Assembly: GCF_963667685.1 (NCBI RefSeq)
Contig: NZ_OY763930.1
Span: 803,001-867,000, forward strand
Origin: Maridesulfovibrio sp.
GTDB lineage: Bacteria; Desulfobacterota; Desulfovibrionia; Desulfovibrionales; Desulfovibrionaceae
Reading direction: 5' to 3'
Length of the DNA stretch: 64,000 nucleotides
The notes under the pieces were generated by a model that did no database searches, was not told the DNA's origin, and was given only the letters and a program-made list of their open reading frames with translations. Below, one piece after another: positions 57,003 through 64,000 of the stretch. Numbering within the stretch: the stretch's first letter is position 1; each line of letters starts with the position of its first letter. The position numbers were made by a program, and so were the translations under genes.

Positions 57003-58391
57003 ATGGAATTCTTGACCTTACTGGACGGACTGGTTGGAAAAATAGGAGCCTTCGCATGGGGACCGCCCATGCTTGTACTGCTCGTAGGAACCGGAATATG
57101 GTTAACTTTCTCACTGCGCGGATTGCAGTTCAGAAAACTGTGGTACGCCCTCTACCTCGCCCTTATTAAACGCAAAGAAGCTACTGACGAACCCGGCGAC
57201 ATCACCCACTTTCAGGCCCTGATGACCGCACTTTCCGCAACCGTTGGAACCGGTAACATAGCAGGCGTGGCCACAGCTATCGCTGTCGGTGGCCCCGGTG
57301 CATTGTTCTGGATGTGGATCACCGGTCTTGTCGGCATGGCCACCAAATACGCGGAAGCAGTGCTCGCTGTTAAATACCGTATCGTTGATGAAAACGGTGA
57401 AATGAGCGGTGGTCCCATGTACTACATATCCAAGGGACTCAATATGCCCTGGCTGGGAACTCTTTTCGCAGTGTTCGCATCTATCGCCTGTTTCGGTATC
57501 GGTAACATGGTTCAATCAAACTCCGTTGCCGACGCTGTTGAAGCCACTTACGGCGTTTCTCCTTACATCACCGGCGGAATACTGATGGTCCTTACCGCTG
57601 CCGTTATCCTCGGCGGAATCAAAAAAATCGGTAAAGTTACAGGACTGCTTGTTCCTGTCATGATCGTCTTCTATATGGCCGGCGCATCCTACATCATTCT
57701 GGCCAACATCTCCGCTGTTCCTGCTGCTTTCGGCCTGATCTTCGAACAGGCTTTCAACCCCACTTCCGCAGTCGGCGGTTTTGCAGGCGCAACCGTAATG
57801 CTCGCTATTCGCATGGGTGTTGCCCGCGGTGTATTCTCCAACGAATCAGGTCTTGGTAGTGCTCCAATCGCTGCTGCTGCCGCACAGACCAAGCAGCCTG
57901 TAACCCAGGCACTGGTATCCATGACCCAGACTTTCATCGATACCATCATCGTCTGTACCATGACCGGACTCGTGCTGATTATTACCGGTGCATGGTCCAG
58001 TGGCGCAACCGGTGCAGAACTGACCACAGTGGCATTTTCAGCTGGTATGACAGGCGGTGCGCACATCGTTACCATCGGGCTGGTCCTTTTTGCCTACTCC
58101 ACTATCCTCGGCTGGTGTTATTACGGCGAAAAATCGATGGAATACTTGTTCGGCGTTAAGTCTATCCTGCCTTTCCGTCTCGTTTTCATCTGCTTTGTAG
58201 GCATCGGTGCCATCGCCAAACTCAGCTTTGTATGGAACATCTCAGACACTTTCAACGGTCTCATGGCTATCCCGAACCTTGTCGGTCTGCTCTTGTTGAC
58301 CCCGGTTGTTGTGGCTGAAACCAAGAAGTACTTTGAAAAGAAAAATTCCTCTGACGCAGCACCTTCCGCTGCTGCTAAAACCGACAAATAG
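57003..58391 (+). CDS. Alanine/glycine:cation symporter (AGCS family)
   Basis: A 462-aa inner-membrane transporter with about eleven helices. The AGCS signature [20 protein letters not shown] appears near residue 70; [20 protein letters not shown] and GWCYYGEKS are also typical. It imports alanine or glycine with Na+. AGGGG precedes the ATG. It lies between ald and alr on the same strand and should supply the substrate of both. Confidence 0.96.
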   Translation: MEFLTLLDGLVGKIGAFAWGPPMLVLLVGTGIWLTFSLRGLQFRKLWYALYLALIKRKEATDEPGDITHFQALMTALSATVGTGNIAGVATAIAVGGPGALFWMWITGLVGMATKYAEAVLAVKYRIVDENGEMSGGPMYYISKGLNMPWLGTLFAVFASIACFGIGNMVQSNSVADAVEATYGVSPYITGGILMVLTAAVILGGIKKIGKVTGLLVPVMIVFYMAGASYIILANISAVPAAFGLIFEQAFNPTSAVGGFAGATVMLAIRMGVARGVFSNESGLGSAPIAAAAAQTKQPVTQALVSMTQTFIDTIIVCTMTGLVLIITGAWSSGATGAELTTVAFSAGMTGGAHIVTIGLVLFAYSTILGWCYYGEKSMEYLFGVKSILPFRLVFICFVGIGAIAKLSFVWNISDTFNGLMAIPNLVGLLLLTPVVVAETKKYFEKKNSSDAAPSAAAKTDK

Positions 58392-58432
58392 TTTCGTAAA
58401 AGCGAACGAAATACGGACCCCACATAGACTTT

Positions 58433-58460
58433 CCTCCGGGTGCTTACCACCACCCGGAGG
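58433..58460 (+). terminator. GC-rich hairpin after the symporter gene
   Basis: CCTCCGGGTG (58433-58442) pairs perfectly with CACCCGGAGG (58451-58460). It is not followed by a strong T tract, so alr may still be reached by read-through. Confidence 0.5.
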
Positions 58461-58527
58461 GGGTCTACCCAAATTTTAACCTGCAAACCGACCATTCATA
58501 AAGGCCGGCAGGAAAGTGAGGTAGTCC

Positions 58528-59673
58528 ATGTACAATCCAGCATCATTCGCCCCGGTCTGGGCTGAAGTGGACCTGAAGGCGATCAAACACAATTTTGGCG
58601 AAGTACAGCGGCTGGTCAAGAACAAATCCAGAATCATGGCTGTGGTCAAGGCCAATGCTTATGGACACGGCATCAGCAATGTTGCCGAAGCATTAGATGC
58701 TGCCGGGGCAGACTATTTCGCTGTTGCACGTCTGGATGAAGCCGTCTGCATAAGGGAACAGGGCATTAAAAAACCGATTCTGATTCTTGGCTATACTCCA
58801 CCGGAAGCAGCGGCGGAATTATTCAGGTACAACATAACACAGACGGTATTTTCAACAGACTATGCATTGCGGCTCAATGAAAAAGCCCGGAACTGCGGCA
58901 AAATAAAAATCCATATAAAAGTAGACACGGGAATGGGCCGTCTAGGGCTGGTTCATGAAACCTTGAACGGTATGCTGCCGGAAAATGTAGTAGTCATTCA
59001 TCAGCTGCCCCATCTGGAAACCGAAGGAATTTTCACCCATTTCGCGGCCAGCGACAACGCGGACAAGACAAGCGCGCTCAGCCAGCTGCAAAAATTCAAA
59101 AAAATCCTTGCAGATCTTGAGCAAAGGAGCATCCGCATCCCTATCAAGCATGCAGCCAACAGCGCGGCAATCATAGATCTCCCGGAATCATACTTAGATA
59201 TGGTCCGCCCGGGAATCATGCTCTACGGACTGTACCCATCAAACGGAGTACACCAAAAAAATGCAGCGCTGAAACCGGCAATGCAGATCAAAGCCCGTAT
59301 CGCACAGGTAAAAGAAGTTCCTGCCGGGTTCAAGATCAGCTACGGACATACATACACAACCCACATACCCACAAAGTTAGCCACAATTCCGCTGGGCTAT
59401 GCGGATGGATACAGAAGACAGCTGTCATCAGCCGGGAAAGTACTGGTTCACGGACAACAGGCCCCGGTAGTGGGCCGGGTCTGCATGGACCAGAGCGTAA
59501 TCGACGTTGGGAAAATTAAAGATGTTACAGCCGGGGATGAGGTAGTCATAATCGGGCATCAGGGGGAAGCTGAGCTGTCAGCGGAAAGACTCGCCTGTGA
59601 ACTTGGAACCATCAACTATGAGATAGTTTCCACTCTCATGTCGAGAGTGACCAGAATATATCACGAAATATAA
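58528..59673 (+). CDS. alr: Alanine racemase
   Basis: A 381-aa PLP enzyme interconverting L- and D-alanine. The PLP Lys41 is in MAVVKANAYGHG. RPGIMLYGLYP and the region SYGHTYTTHIPTKLATIPLGYADGYRR (landmark Tyr and GYADG) hold the second catalytic base and substrate contacts. The length is standard. GGAAAG precedes the ATG. Clustered with ald and an alanine symporter, it probably serves D-alanine catabolism, though it may also supply D-alanine for the cell wall. Confidence 0.95.
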   Translation: MYNPASFAPVWAEVDLKAIKHNFGEVQRLVKNKSRIMAVVKANAYGHGISNVAEALDAAGADYFAVARLDEAVCIREQGIKKPILILGYTPPEAAAELFRYNITQTVFSTDYALRLNEKARNCGKIKIHIKVDTGMGRLGLVHETLNGMLPENVVVIHQLPHLETEGIFTHFAASDNADKTSALSQLQKFKKILADLEQRSIRIPIKHAANSAAIIDLPESYLDMVRPGIMLYGLYPSNGVHQKNAALKPAMQIKARIAQVKEVPAGFKISYGHTYTTHIPTKLATIPLGYADGYRRQLSSAGKVLVHGQQAPVVGRVCMDQSVIDVGKIKDVTAGDEVVIIGHQGEAELSAERLACELGTINYEIVSTLMSRVTRIYHEI

Positions 59674-59703
59674 TTTTTAAACTTTACGGCAGGAAACCTC
59701 AAT

Positions 59704-59946
59704 TGCGCACATCCTCACACTCTGTGCGCATTATCCCGGTTACCACCCGGGGTAAGGGGCTGACCGAAAAACAGATCTCCTGGTCCGGGGTTTGATCCGA
59801 ATCCGCATAACGGAACAAATCTCGGGCAACGGTAGACCACGGAAGTCCAAGAAATTGGACATTGCCCGAATGCAGAAATCAAACCCCGATTTCTGCCGGA
59901 CGCGACCTGTGACACCGCCGCAAAACATGCAGGAACCCCGAAGCAT
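59704..59946 (+). ncRNA. Candidate structured RNA with hairpin series and pseudoknot
   Basis: A run of hairpins follows alr: TGCGCAC/GTGCGCA (59704/59724), TTACC/GGTAA (59740/59751), TCGGGCAA/TTGCCCGA (59822/59862) enclosing GTCCAA-GAAA-TTGGAC (59845-59860, GNRA-like tetraloop), GCAGAAATC/GATTTCTGC (59872/59888) and CATGC/GCATG (59925/59942). The loop of the GCAGAAATC hairpin and flanking bases (59878-59888) are complementary over 11 bases to 59786-59796. GGAGG follows at about 59959, but no start codon is well placed. No known RNA family is recognised, and the ORFs across it look non-coding. Confidence 0.4.
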
Positions 59947-60159
59947 GACAACGGCGAACGGAGGTATTTATCAAGACAAAAACATATATCACATTTAACC
60001 ATTCCGGACTGTTCCATATGTTTACGGAACCAAAGCACCGGAAGAATGCCGCGCGACTCTGGCGGCAAACGAGTTCTTAAGCTGAAAGTTTAAACAGAGT
60101 TAATGGATTCTTACCCGGACATTTTCGTTCGGGAAAATGACTATGGCGTGCATTAGTAA

Positions 60160-60196
60160 AGCCCGGCAGCGGATAATCCGCTGCCGGGCTATTTTA
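60160..60196 (+). terminator. Very strong Rho-independent terminator
   Basis: AGCCCGGCAGCGGA (60160-60173) pairs perfectly with TCCGCTGCCGGGCT (60177-60190), followed by ATTTTATT. It ends the alr transcript and whatever RNA covers 59704-60160. Confidence 0.9.
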
Positions 60197-60290
60197 TTCA
60201 AAACCTTTGAAGACCTGTAAGTAACTATAAAATAAGTTATTAACTGCACTCAGCACAAACAGAACTCTTCATTATAACTAAGAGTGGTGC

Positions 60291-60386
60291 TTACTGATTT
60301 TTGAAAGCAATACGGAAGCAGACAAAAGCTCCACCCCAGGTAATCCCCAGTCCGAAAAGCATCATGGCAATTGCTCCGAATTCCAT
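60291..60386 (-). CDS. MetS-like small subunit of the NSS transporter
   Basis: A 31-aa ORF starting MEFGAIAMMLFGLGITWGG, with a single membrane helix and a short basic tail (FRIAFKNQ). This matches the small-subunit family found after MetP-type NSS transporters (methionine/alanine importer small subunit). AAGGAG lies seven bases before the ATG, and it starts two bases after the large-subunit stop, so translation is coupled. In Corynebacterium the corresponding MetS is needed for transport. Confidence 0.88.
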   Translation of the reverse strand: MEFGAIAMMLFGLGITWGGAFVCFRIAFKNQ

Positions 60387-60388
60387 AA

Positions 60389-61897
60389 TCAGCTCCTTTT
60401 CATAAAACTTCTGTTAACGCCGCTTACATTTACGAAACCTTCACCGCTACGTGCGCAGACAACCCCGAAGATCAGGCAGACAACCAGTGGAGACCAGCCG
60501 AAAGCAACGGTTGCGGAAGTTGAGTAACCACCATAATTGCTGGAAAGGTCGCCAATGAAGTTTGAAACCAGCATGAAACCAAGCATAGCAGGCACAACAA
60601 AACGCAGGCTGTTCAGCCAGAGAACACCCACCTTGATTTCAGAGGTCATGTTCACATGATTGCGCAGGTCATCAAGACGGCAGAACCAAGCCACGAAAAT
60701 GATTTCAATAAAACCACCCATAAGGATACCGAAGTTGTTTATAAAGTGGTCCACGATATCGAGCAGGAGCAGCCCGCCGCCAGTGGTGAAAGCGATGCTG
60801 ACCAGAAAACCGAGTACGCAGAAAATGGTCGCAGCAATTTTGCGGGAAAGAGCTATCTTGTCTATAAGAGCGGAAACAACAACTTCTGCCAGAGAAATCA
60901 TGGAAGAGAGACCAGCTACGGTCAGTGCGAGAAAAAACAGGGTCCCGAAAAATGCAGGAGCAGGCATCAGGTTAATCGCTGTGGGCAGAGTAATAAAAGC
61001 CAGACCTACGCCGGACCCGGCAACTTCACTGACCGGAACGCCCTGCTGGTTGGCCATGTAACCGAGCACACTGAAAATCATGATTCCGGAAATGACACTG
61101 AATCCGCAGTTGATGAATACAGTCATGCAGGCATTGTTATTGATATCGGAATCCTTGGGCAGGTAGCTGGCATATGAAAGCATGATCGCAAAGCCGATAG
61201 ACAGGCTGTAGAAAATCTGTCCAAAAGCATCAGCCCAGACCTTGCCATCGCTAAGCGCATGAAAATCAGGCTTGAAAAGCCAGTTCAATCCGTCCACCGC
61301 ACCGGGAAGCATCAGTCCGCGACCGATAAAGATGAATACCAGCAGAAAAAGCAGGGGCATGAAAATCTTGCTGACCCGCTCAATTCCGCTTTTAACACCG
61401 GTAAAAACCGCTGCGAAAGTCATCAGCCATGCAGCACCGGTTGCGGCCAGAATTGAAGTCTGCACACCGCCCATATTCATGGGGGAATCTGTCAGGCCTA
61501 GGAATTCACCGAAAAAGAAATCCTTTGGCGCGTCTGTCCAGCCCTGATTGAAAGCCAGCAGGAAATAGTTGATAGCCCAGGCCACAACAACCACATAGTA
61601 GGTGGTAATAATGAATGAAACCATGACCTGCCACCAGCCGAGCCATTCCCATTTTTTGGAAATGGACGAAAATACTTTCGGTGCGGAACCTTTGAATTTC
61701 TGTCCCAGACCGAACTCAAGAATCATGAACGGCACACCAGCAGCCAGCATGGCCACAAAATAAGGGATTAGAAACGCGCCGCCGCCATTTTCATAAACCA
61801 TGTACGGAAAACGCCAGATGTTTCCCAATCCGATAGCGGAACCTACCGCAGCCATGATGAACCCGGTACGCGAGCCCCATGTTTCTCTTTTTTGCAT
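60389..61897 (-). CDS. NSS-family sodium-dependent amino-acid transporter
   Basis: A 502-aa inner-membrane transporter of the SNF/LeuT fold with twelve helices. TM1 carries the hallmark GSAIGLGNIWRFPY (Na+ and substrate site), followed by YENGGGAFLIPYF. The ATG at 61897 has AAGGAG nine bases upstream; the frame is open 17 codons more. Followed by the small subunit. A copy of the alanine-regulon dyad lies about 260 bp upstream, so it probably imports alanine, methionine or another neutral amino acid under the TyrR-like regulator (inference). Confidence 0.95.
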   Translation of the reverse strand: MQKRETWGSRTGFIMAAVGSAIGLGNIWRFPYMVYENGGGAFLIPYFVAMLAAGVPFMILEFGLGQKFKGSAPKVFSSISKKWEWLGWWQVMVSFIITTYYVVVVAWAINYFLLAFNQGWTDAPKDFFFGEFLGLTDSPMNMGGVQTSILAATGAAWLMTFAAVFTGVKSGIERVSKIFMPLLFLLVFIFIGRGLMLPGAVDGLNWLFKPDFHALSDGKVWADAFGQIFYSLSIGFAIMLSYASYLPKDSDINNNACMTVFINCGFSVISGIMIFSVLGYMANQQGVPVSEVAGSGVGLAFITLPTAINLMPAPAFFGTLFFLALTVAGLSSMISLAEVVVSALIDKIALSRKIAATIFCVLGFLVSIAFTTGGGLLLLDIVDHFINNFGILMGGFIEIIFVAWFCRLDDLRNHVNMTSEIKVGVLWLNSLRFVVPAMLGFMLVSNFIGDLSSNYGGYSTSATVAFGWSPLVVCLIFGVVCARSGEGFVNVSGVNRSFMKRS

Positions 61898-62159
61898 GTG
61901 CTGTAACTCCTTAAACCCCGGATTCGCAACAGCAAGCGAATTCGGCATTAATAAATGAATACGAATTACCGGTGGGCAATCCTTCCTATATAATAAGGGC
62001 TGTAAAAATAAAAAGATAAGCTTTCAGCCTGACCTCCCGGACAGAAGATACTGCGGCACAGACGTTTCGACGTTTTTAACGGGGAAAAGAATTGTTTTAG
62101 GACAGACTGAGGAGAGCTGAGCGCCCTTTGGGAGAGTTTGATAATCCAGTTAGTAGATA

Positions 62160-62177
62160 TGGTCAATAAAAAGACCA
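62160..62177. promoter_or_regulatory. TyrR-like dyad, site 6
   Basis: TGGTCA-ATAAAA-AGACCA has the same 18-bp geometry as the five sites around the TyrR-like gene and ald. It lies about 260 bp upstream of the NSS transporter. I see no good sigma-54 promoter between them. Confidence 0.55.
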
Positions 62178-62453
62178 TAATTTACGTATTCGAGAAAAAT
62201 GACCAATTTTAATTGAAATTCATATAAAATTTATACATGTAGTGTCTTGAATTAGTTCCGCTGGTTTTCTAAAGCAGCACACACATCTAAATCAATACAA
62301 AACAGAACTTCATACAACTTTCCTACACTAAAGATAAAACACAAAATGAGCCGAACAGAGCCTAATGCATAACACTCACTCTCGAATGCTGAATAAATTT
62401 TATGAACTCCCAAAAAGTGGAAAAGCGACCCGTACAAGCACTCCGTCAATGGC

Positions 62454-62471
62454 AGTCCCATATACGGGACT
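62454..62471. promoter_or_regulatory. 18-bp palindrome downstream of ablB
   Basis: AGTCCC-ATATAC-GGGACT, perfect 6-bp arms. The stretch 61898-62573 otherwise holds only AT-rich DNA and a doubtful 69-codon frame on the minus strand. It could be an operator or a small hairpin. Confidence 0.4.
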
Positions 62472-62573
62472 AGCCATAATCAGGATGAGTAAGGTCGCTA
62501 ATATTTCTCGTTAGAATATGCTCCTAATGAGCAACTTCGGGATGAAGCATCGTAAATAAGGATGCATCAACAA

Positions 62574-63413
62574 TCAGTCCTCGACAAACTTATACCAGAC
62601 ATTCATGGATTCAAGTTTTCCACTGATATTCGTGTTATTGACCAAACGCCCCGAGAACTCATAATCGCCTTTGGAAAACAGAGAATTAATACCATAGGAG
62701 CAAGCCCTCGCAATGGTGAATAAACATTTGATACCATAATCAGAGCAATCACTTTCAAGGGCTCGCAGCAAAGCACCGGCAATACCAGTCTTGCGATAAT
62801 CAGGATCAACCGCGAAATCAGTCATCTCCGCACTATATCCGTCAGAACAAACTTCTGCGGATGCGGCTCCTACCAGCTTTTCCTCTTCATGGACACCCAT
62901 GAAACGCACGCCGTCTTCCATTTCCTTACAAAGGAAATCAGGATCAGTTATAGGAAACGGATATGTTTTAAAAGTCTGACCATAAAGATTCGCAAGCGCG
63001 TGCGCATCTTCAGGTCCGAGTCTGCGCATATGCAGAGTGCTTGGCAGGGTTGAAACATTACCCTTACCTTTTTTGCTTTCGGCAACAGAAAGGACCCGGT
63101 TAAGCTCTTCTCCGTCGCTCTGCTCCTTACGCCAAAGATAGCGGTAGAAGCTCAAAAACAGGCCGTCATCACCTTCAAACATCCCCGGAATTACCGCCTC
63201 TCTCTCGAAGCCTCCGGACAGAAAAGGTACACTTTTTGAGGCCGGAATTTTAGCAAATATTTTTGACAGGTCCTCAGCAACAGCCATATTAACAAGTTCT
63301 TCTACTATTTCCGGACCATCTTCAGCTGCCAATGACATCAAATAAATACGGTCATTGTAATCACCCATCTGTACAGTACTTTTTCCTACGGTTAGGATGG
63401 AATCATGCGACAT
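62574..63413 (-). CDS. ablB: Beta-lysine N6-acetyltransferase AblB
   Basis: A 279-aa protein with a C-terminal GNAT domain (about 135-275; [21 protein letters not shown] is the acetyl-CoA loop region) and a family-specific N-terminal half ([14 protein letters not shown]). It acetylates beta-lysine at N6 to give the compatible solute N-epsilon-acetyl-beta-lysine. It overlaps the end of the aminomutase gene by 11 bp, as expected for the abl operon. This points to salt adaptation. Confidence 0.93.
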   Translation of the reverse strand: MSHDSILTVGKSTVQMGDYNDRIYLMSLAAEDGPEIVEELVNMAVAEDLSKIFAKIPASKSVPFLSGGFEREAVIPGMFEGDDGLFLSFYRYLWRKEQSDGEELNRVLSVAESKKGKGNVSTLPSTLHMRRLGPEDAHALANLYGQTFKTYPFPITDPDFLCKEMEDGVRFMGVHEEEKLVGAASAEVCSDGYSAEMTDFAVDPDYRKTGIAGALLRALESDCSDYGIKCLFTIARACSYGINSLFSKGDYEFSGRLVNNTNISGKLESMNVWYKFVED

Positions 63414-64000
63414 TTGAATTACGCTCCGCCCTCTCGTTATCTTCGGGAGTCAGACTGAGGGTATCATCCCAGTCGGAAATGAGTTTTTCAATGCCTATAG
63501 CCTTTTCTTCAGCACTGTCCTCTTTGAGCTGAAGGTTGCAGTCAGCACAATTGCGATCGCAGTAATTGCATTCATAGGAATCAGGCTCAGTGTAAGTGGT
63601 AATGACTCCCTCATAATTTCGCAGCACAACCTTATTGGTCGCCCAGGAAACAATATAGTTAGGCATAACAGGAATCTTACCGCCTCCGCCGGGGGCGTCC
63701 ACAACATAGGTAGGCACAGAAAACCCACTGGTATGTCCGCGCAGACTTTCAAGAATCTCAATCCCCTTACCGACTGGAGTACGAAAATGGCTCAGACCTT
63801 CGGAAAGGTCACACTGGTATAGGTAGTACGGACGAACCCTGTTTTTAACCAGTTTCTGGTTCAATGCTTTGATCAAACGCGGGCAGTCGTTAACCCCGGC
63901 CAGCAACACACTCTGGTTACCTAAAGGGATACCGGCATCAGCCAGCTTGGCGAGGGCCCTGCGTGAAGAGTCGGTAACTTCCCTCGGGTGGTTGAAGTGG
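63403..64000 (-). CDS. ablA: Lysine 2,3-aminomutase AblA/KamA (C-terminal part, runs off window)
   Basis: The frame stays open to the window edge. Visible are [21 protein letters not shown], the PLP/substrate region [11 protein letters not shown] and the zinc-binding cysteines [11 protein letters not shown] near the end. This radical-SAM, PLP-dependent enzyme converts L-lysine to L-beta-lysine. The radical-SAM CxxxCxxC lies in the missing N-terminal part. First gene of the osmolyte pair with ablB. Confidence 0.95.
   Translation of the reverse strand, partial: HFNHPREVTDSSRRALAKLADAGIPLGNQSVLLAGVNDCPRLIKALNQKLVKNRVRPYYLYQCDLSEGLSHFRTPVGKGIEILESLRGHTSGFSVPTYVVDAPGGGGKIPVMPNYIVSWATNKVVLRNYEGVITTYTEPDSYECNYCDRNCADCNLQLKEDSAEEKAIGIEKLISDWDDTLSLTPEDNERAERNSNVA

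Noticed and set aside
59715..60068. 117-codon minus-strand ORF in the spacer after alr
   Set aside because: Composition is not gene-like and the palindromic, structured nature of the DNA explains the open frame.
62252..62461. 69-codon minus-strand ORF that might be a transposase remnant
   Set aside because: No family motif or inverted repeats of an insertion sequence could be seen.

Overview
The window looks like the chromosome of a marine sulfate-reducing delta-proteobacterium of the Desulfovibrio/Maridesulfovibrio type (inference). Supporting signs are moderate GC, a three-gene archaeal-type glutamate synthase, many chemotaxis receptors and hybrid kinases, bacteriohemerythrin, a flavin/iron-sulfur reductase, and the ablA/ablB pair that makes the osmolyte N-epsilon-acetyl-beta-lysine.

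Region 1 (1-8.0 kb) lies between two identical tRNA-Asp genes; the second follows tRNA-Val. It holds an AT-rich Ser/Thr kinase with a small companion ORF, an unknown protein, a LysR regulator divergent from a flavodoxin-fold reductase, a small secreted protein, a PhnA/YjdM protein, a DUF2087 protein, a methyltransferase and a STAS-like protein. Region 2 (8.1-23.1 kb) holds a glutamine amidotransferase-like protein, two tandem Cache-type chemoreceptors, an aldo/keto reductase with an alkyltransferase-like protein, an AraC regulator convergent with hemerythrin, a DMT exporter, a BMP-type binding protein next to a hybrid kinase, an 11-unit heptanucleotide tandem repeat, an OB-fold stress protein and a pseudouridine synthase.

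Region 3 (23.1-35.7 kb) holds the glutamate synthase operon (minus strand), TetR and HD-GYP genes, greA, and a plus-strand run of a cysteine-rich unknown, a META lipoprotein, a PAS kinase and a PAP2 phosphatase. Region 4 (35.7-43.9 kb) holds an RND pump with adaptor but no outer-membrane channel, a ComFB-like protein, an ArsR regulator and ArsP-like permease that share a candidate operator, and divergent queF and yhhQ for queuosine.

Region 5 (44-53.4 kb) is a signalling block. A LuxP-like protein keeps every AI-2 contact residue and overlaps a LuxQ-like, non-hybrid membrane kinase by one base. This meets, tail to tail, a giant BvgS-like kinase and its REC-GGDEF partner.

Region 6 (53.4-62.2 kb) is an alanine module. 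A TyrR-like ACT-PAS-AAA-HTH activator precedes ald, a Na+/alanine symporter and alr. A perfect sigma-54 promoter lies upstream of ald. Six copies of an 18-bp dyad, TGGTMA-N6-TKACCA, lie upstream of the regulator, ald and a MetS-type NSS amino-acid transporter. This looks like a self-contained regulon for amino-acid uptake and alanine catabolism. A candidate structured RNA follows alr. The window ends in ablB and the partial ablA.
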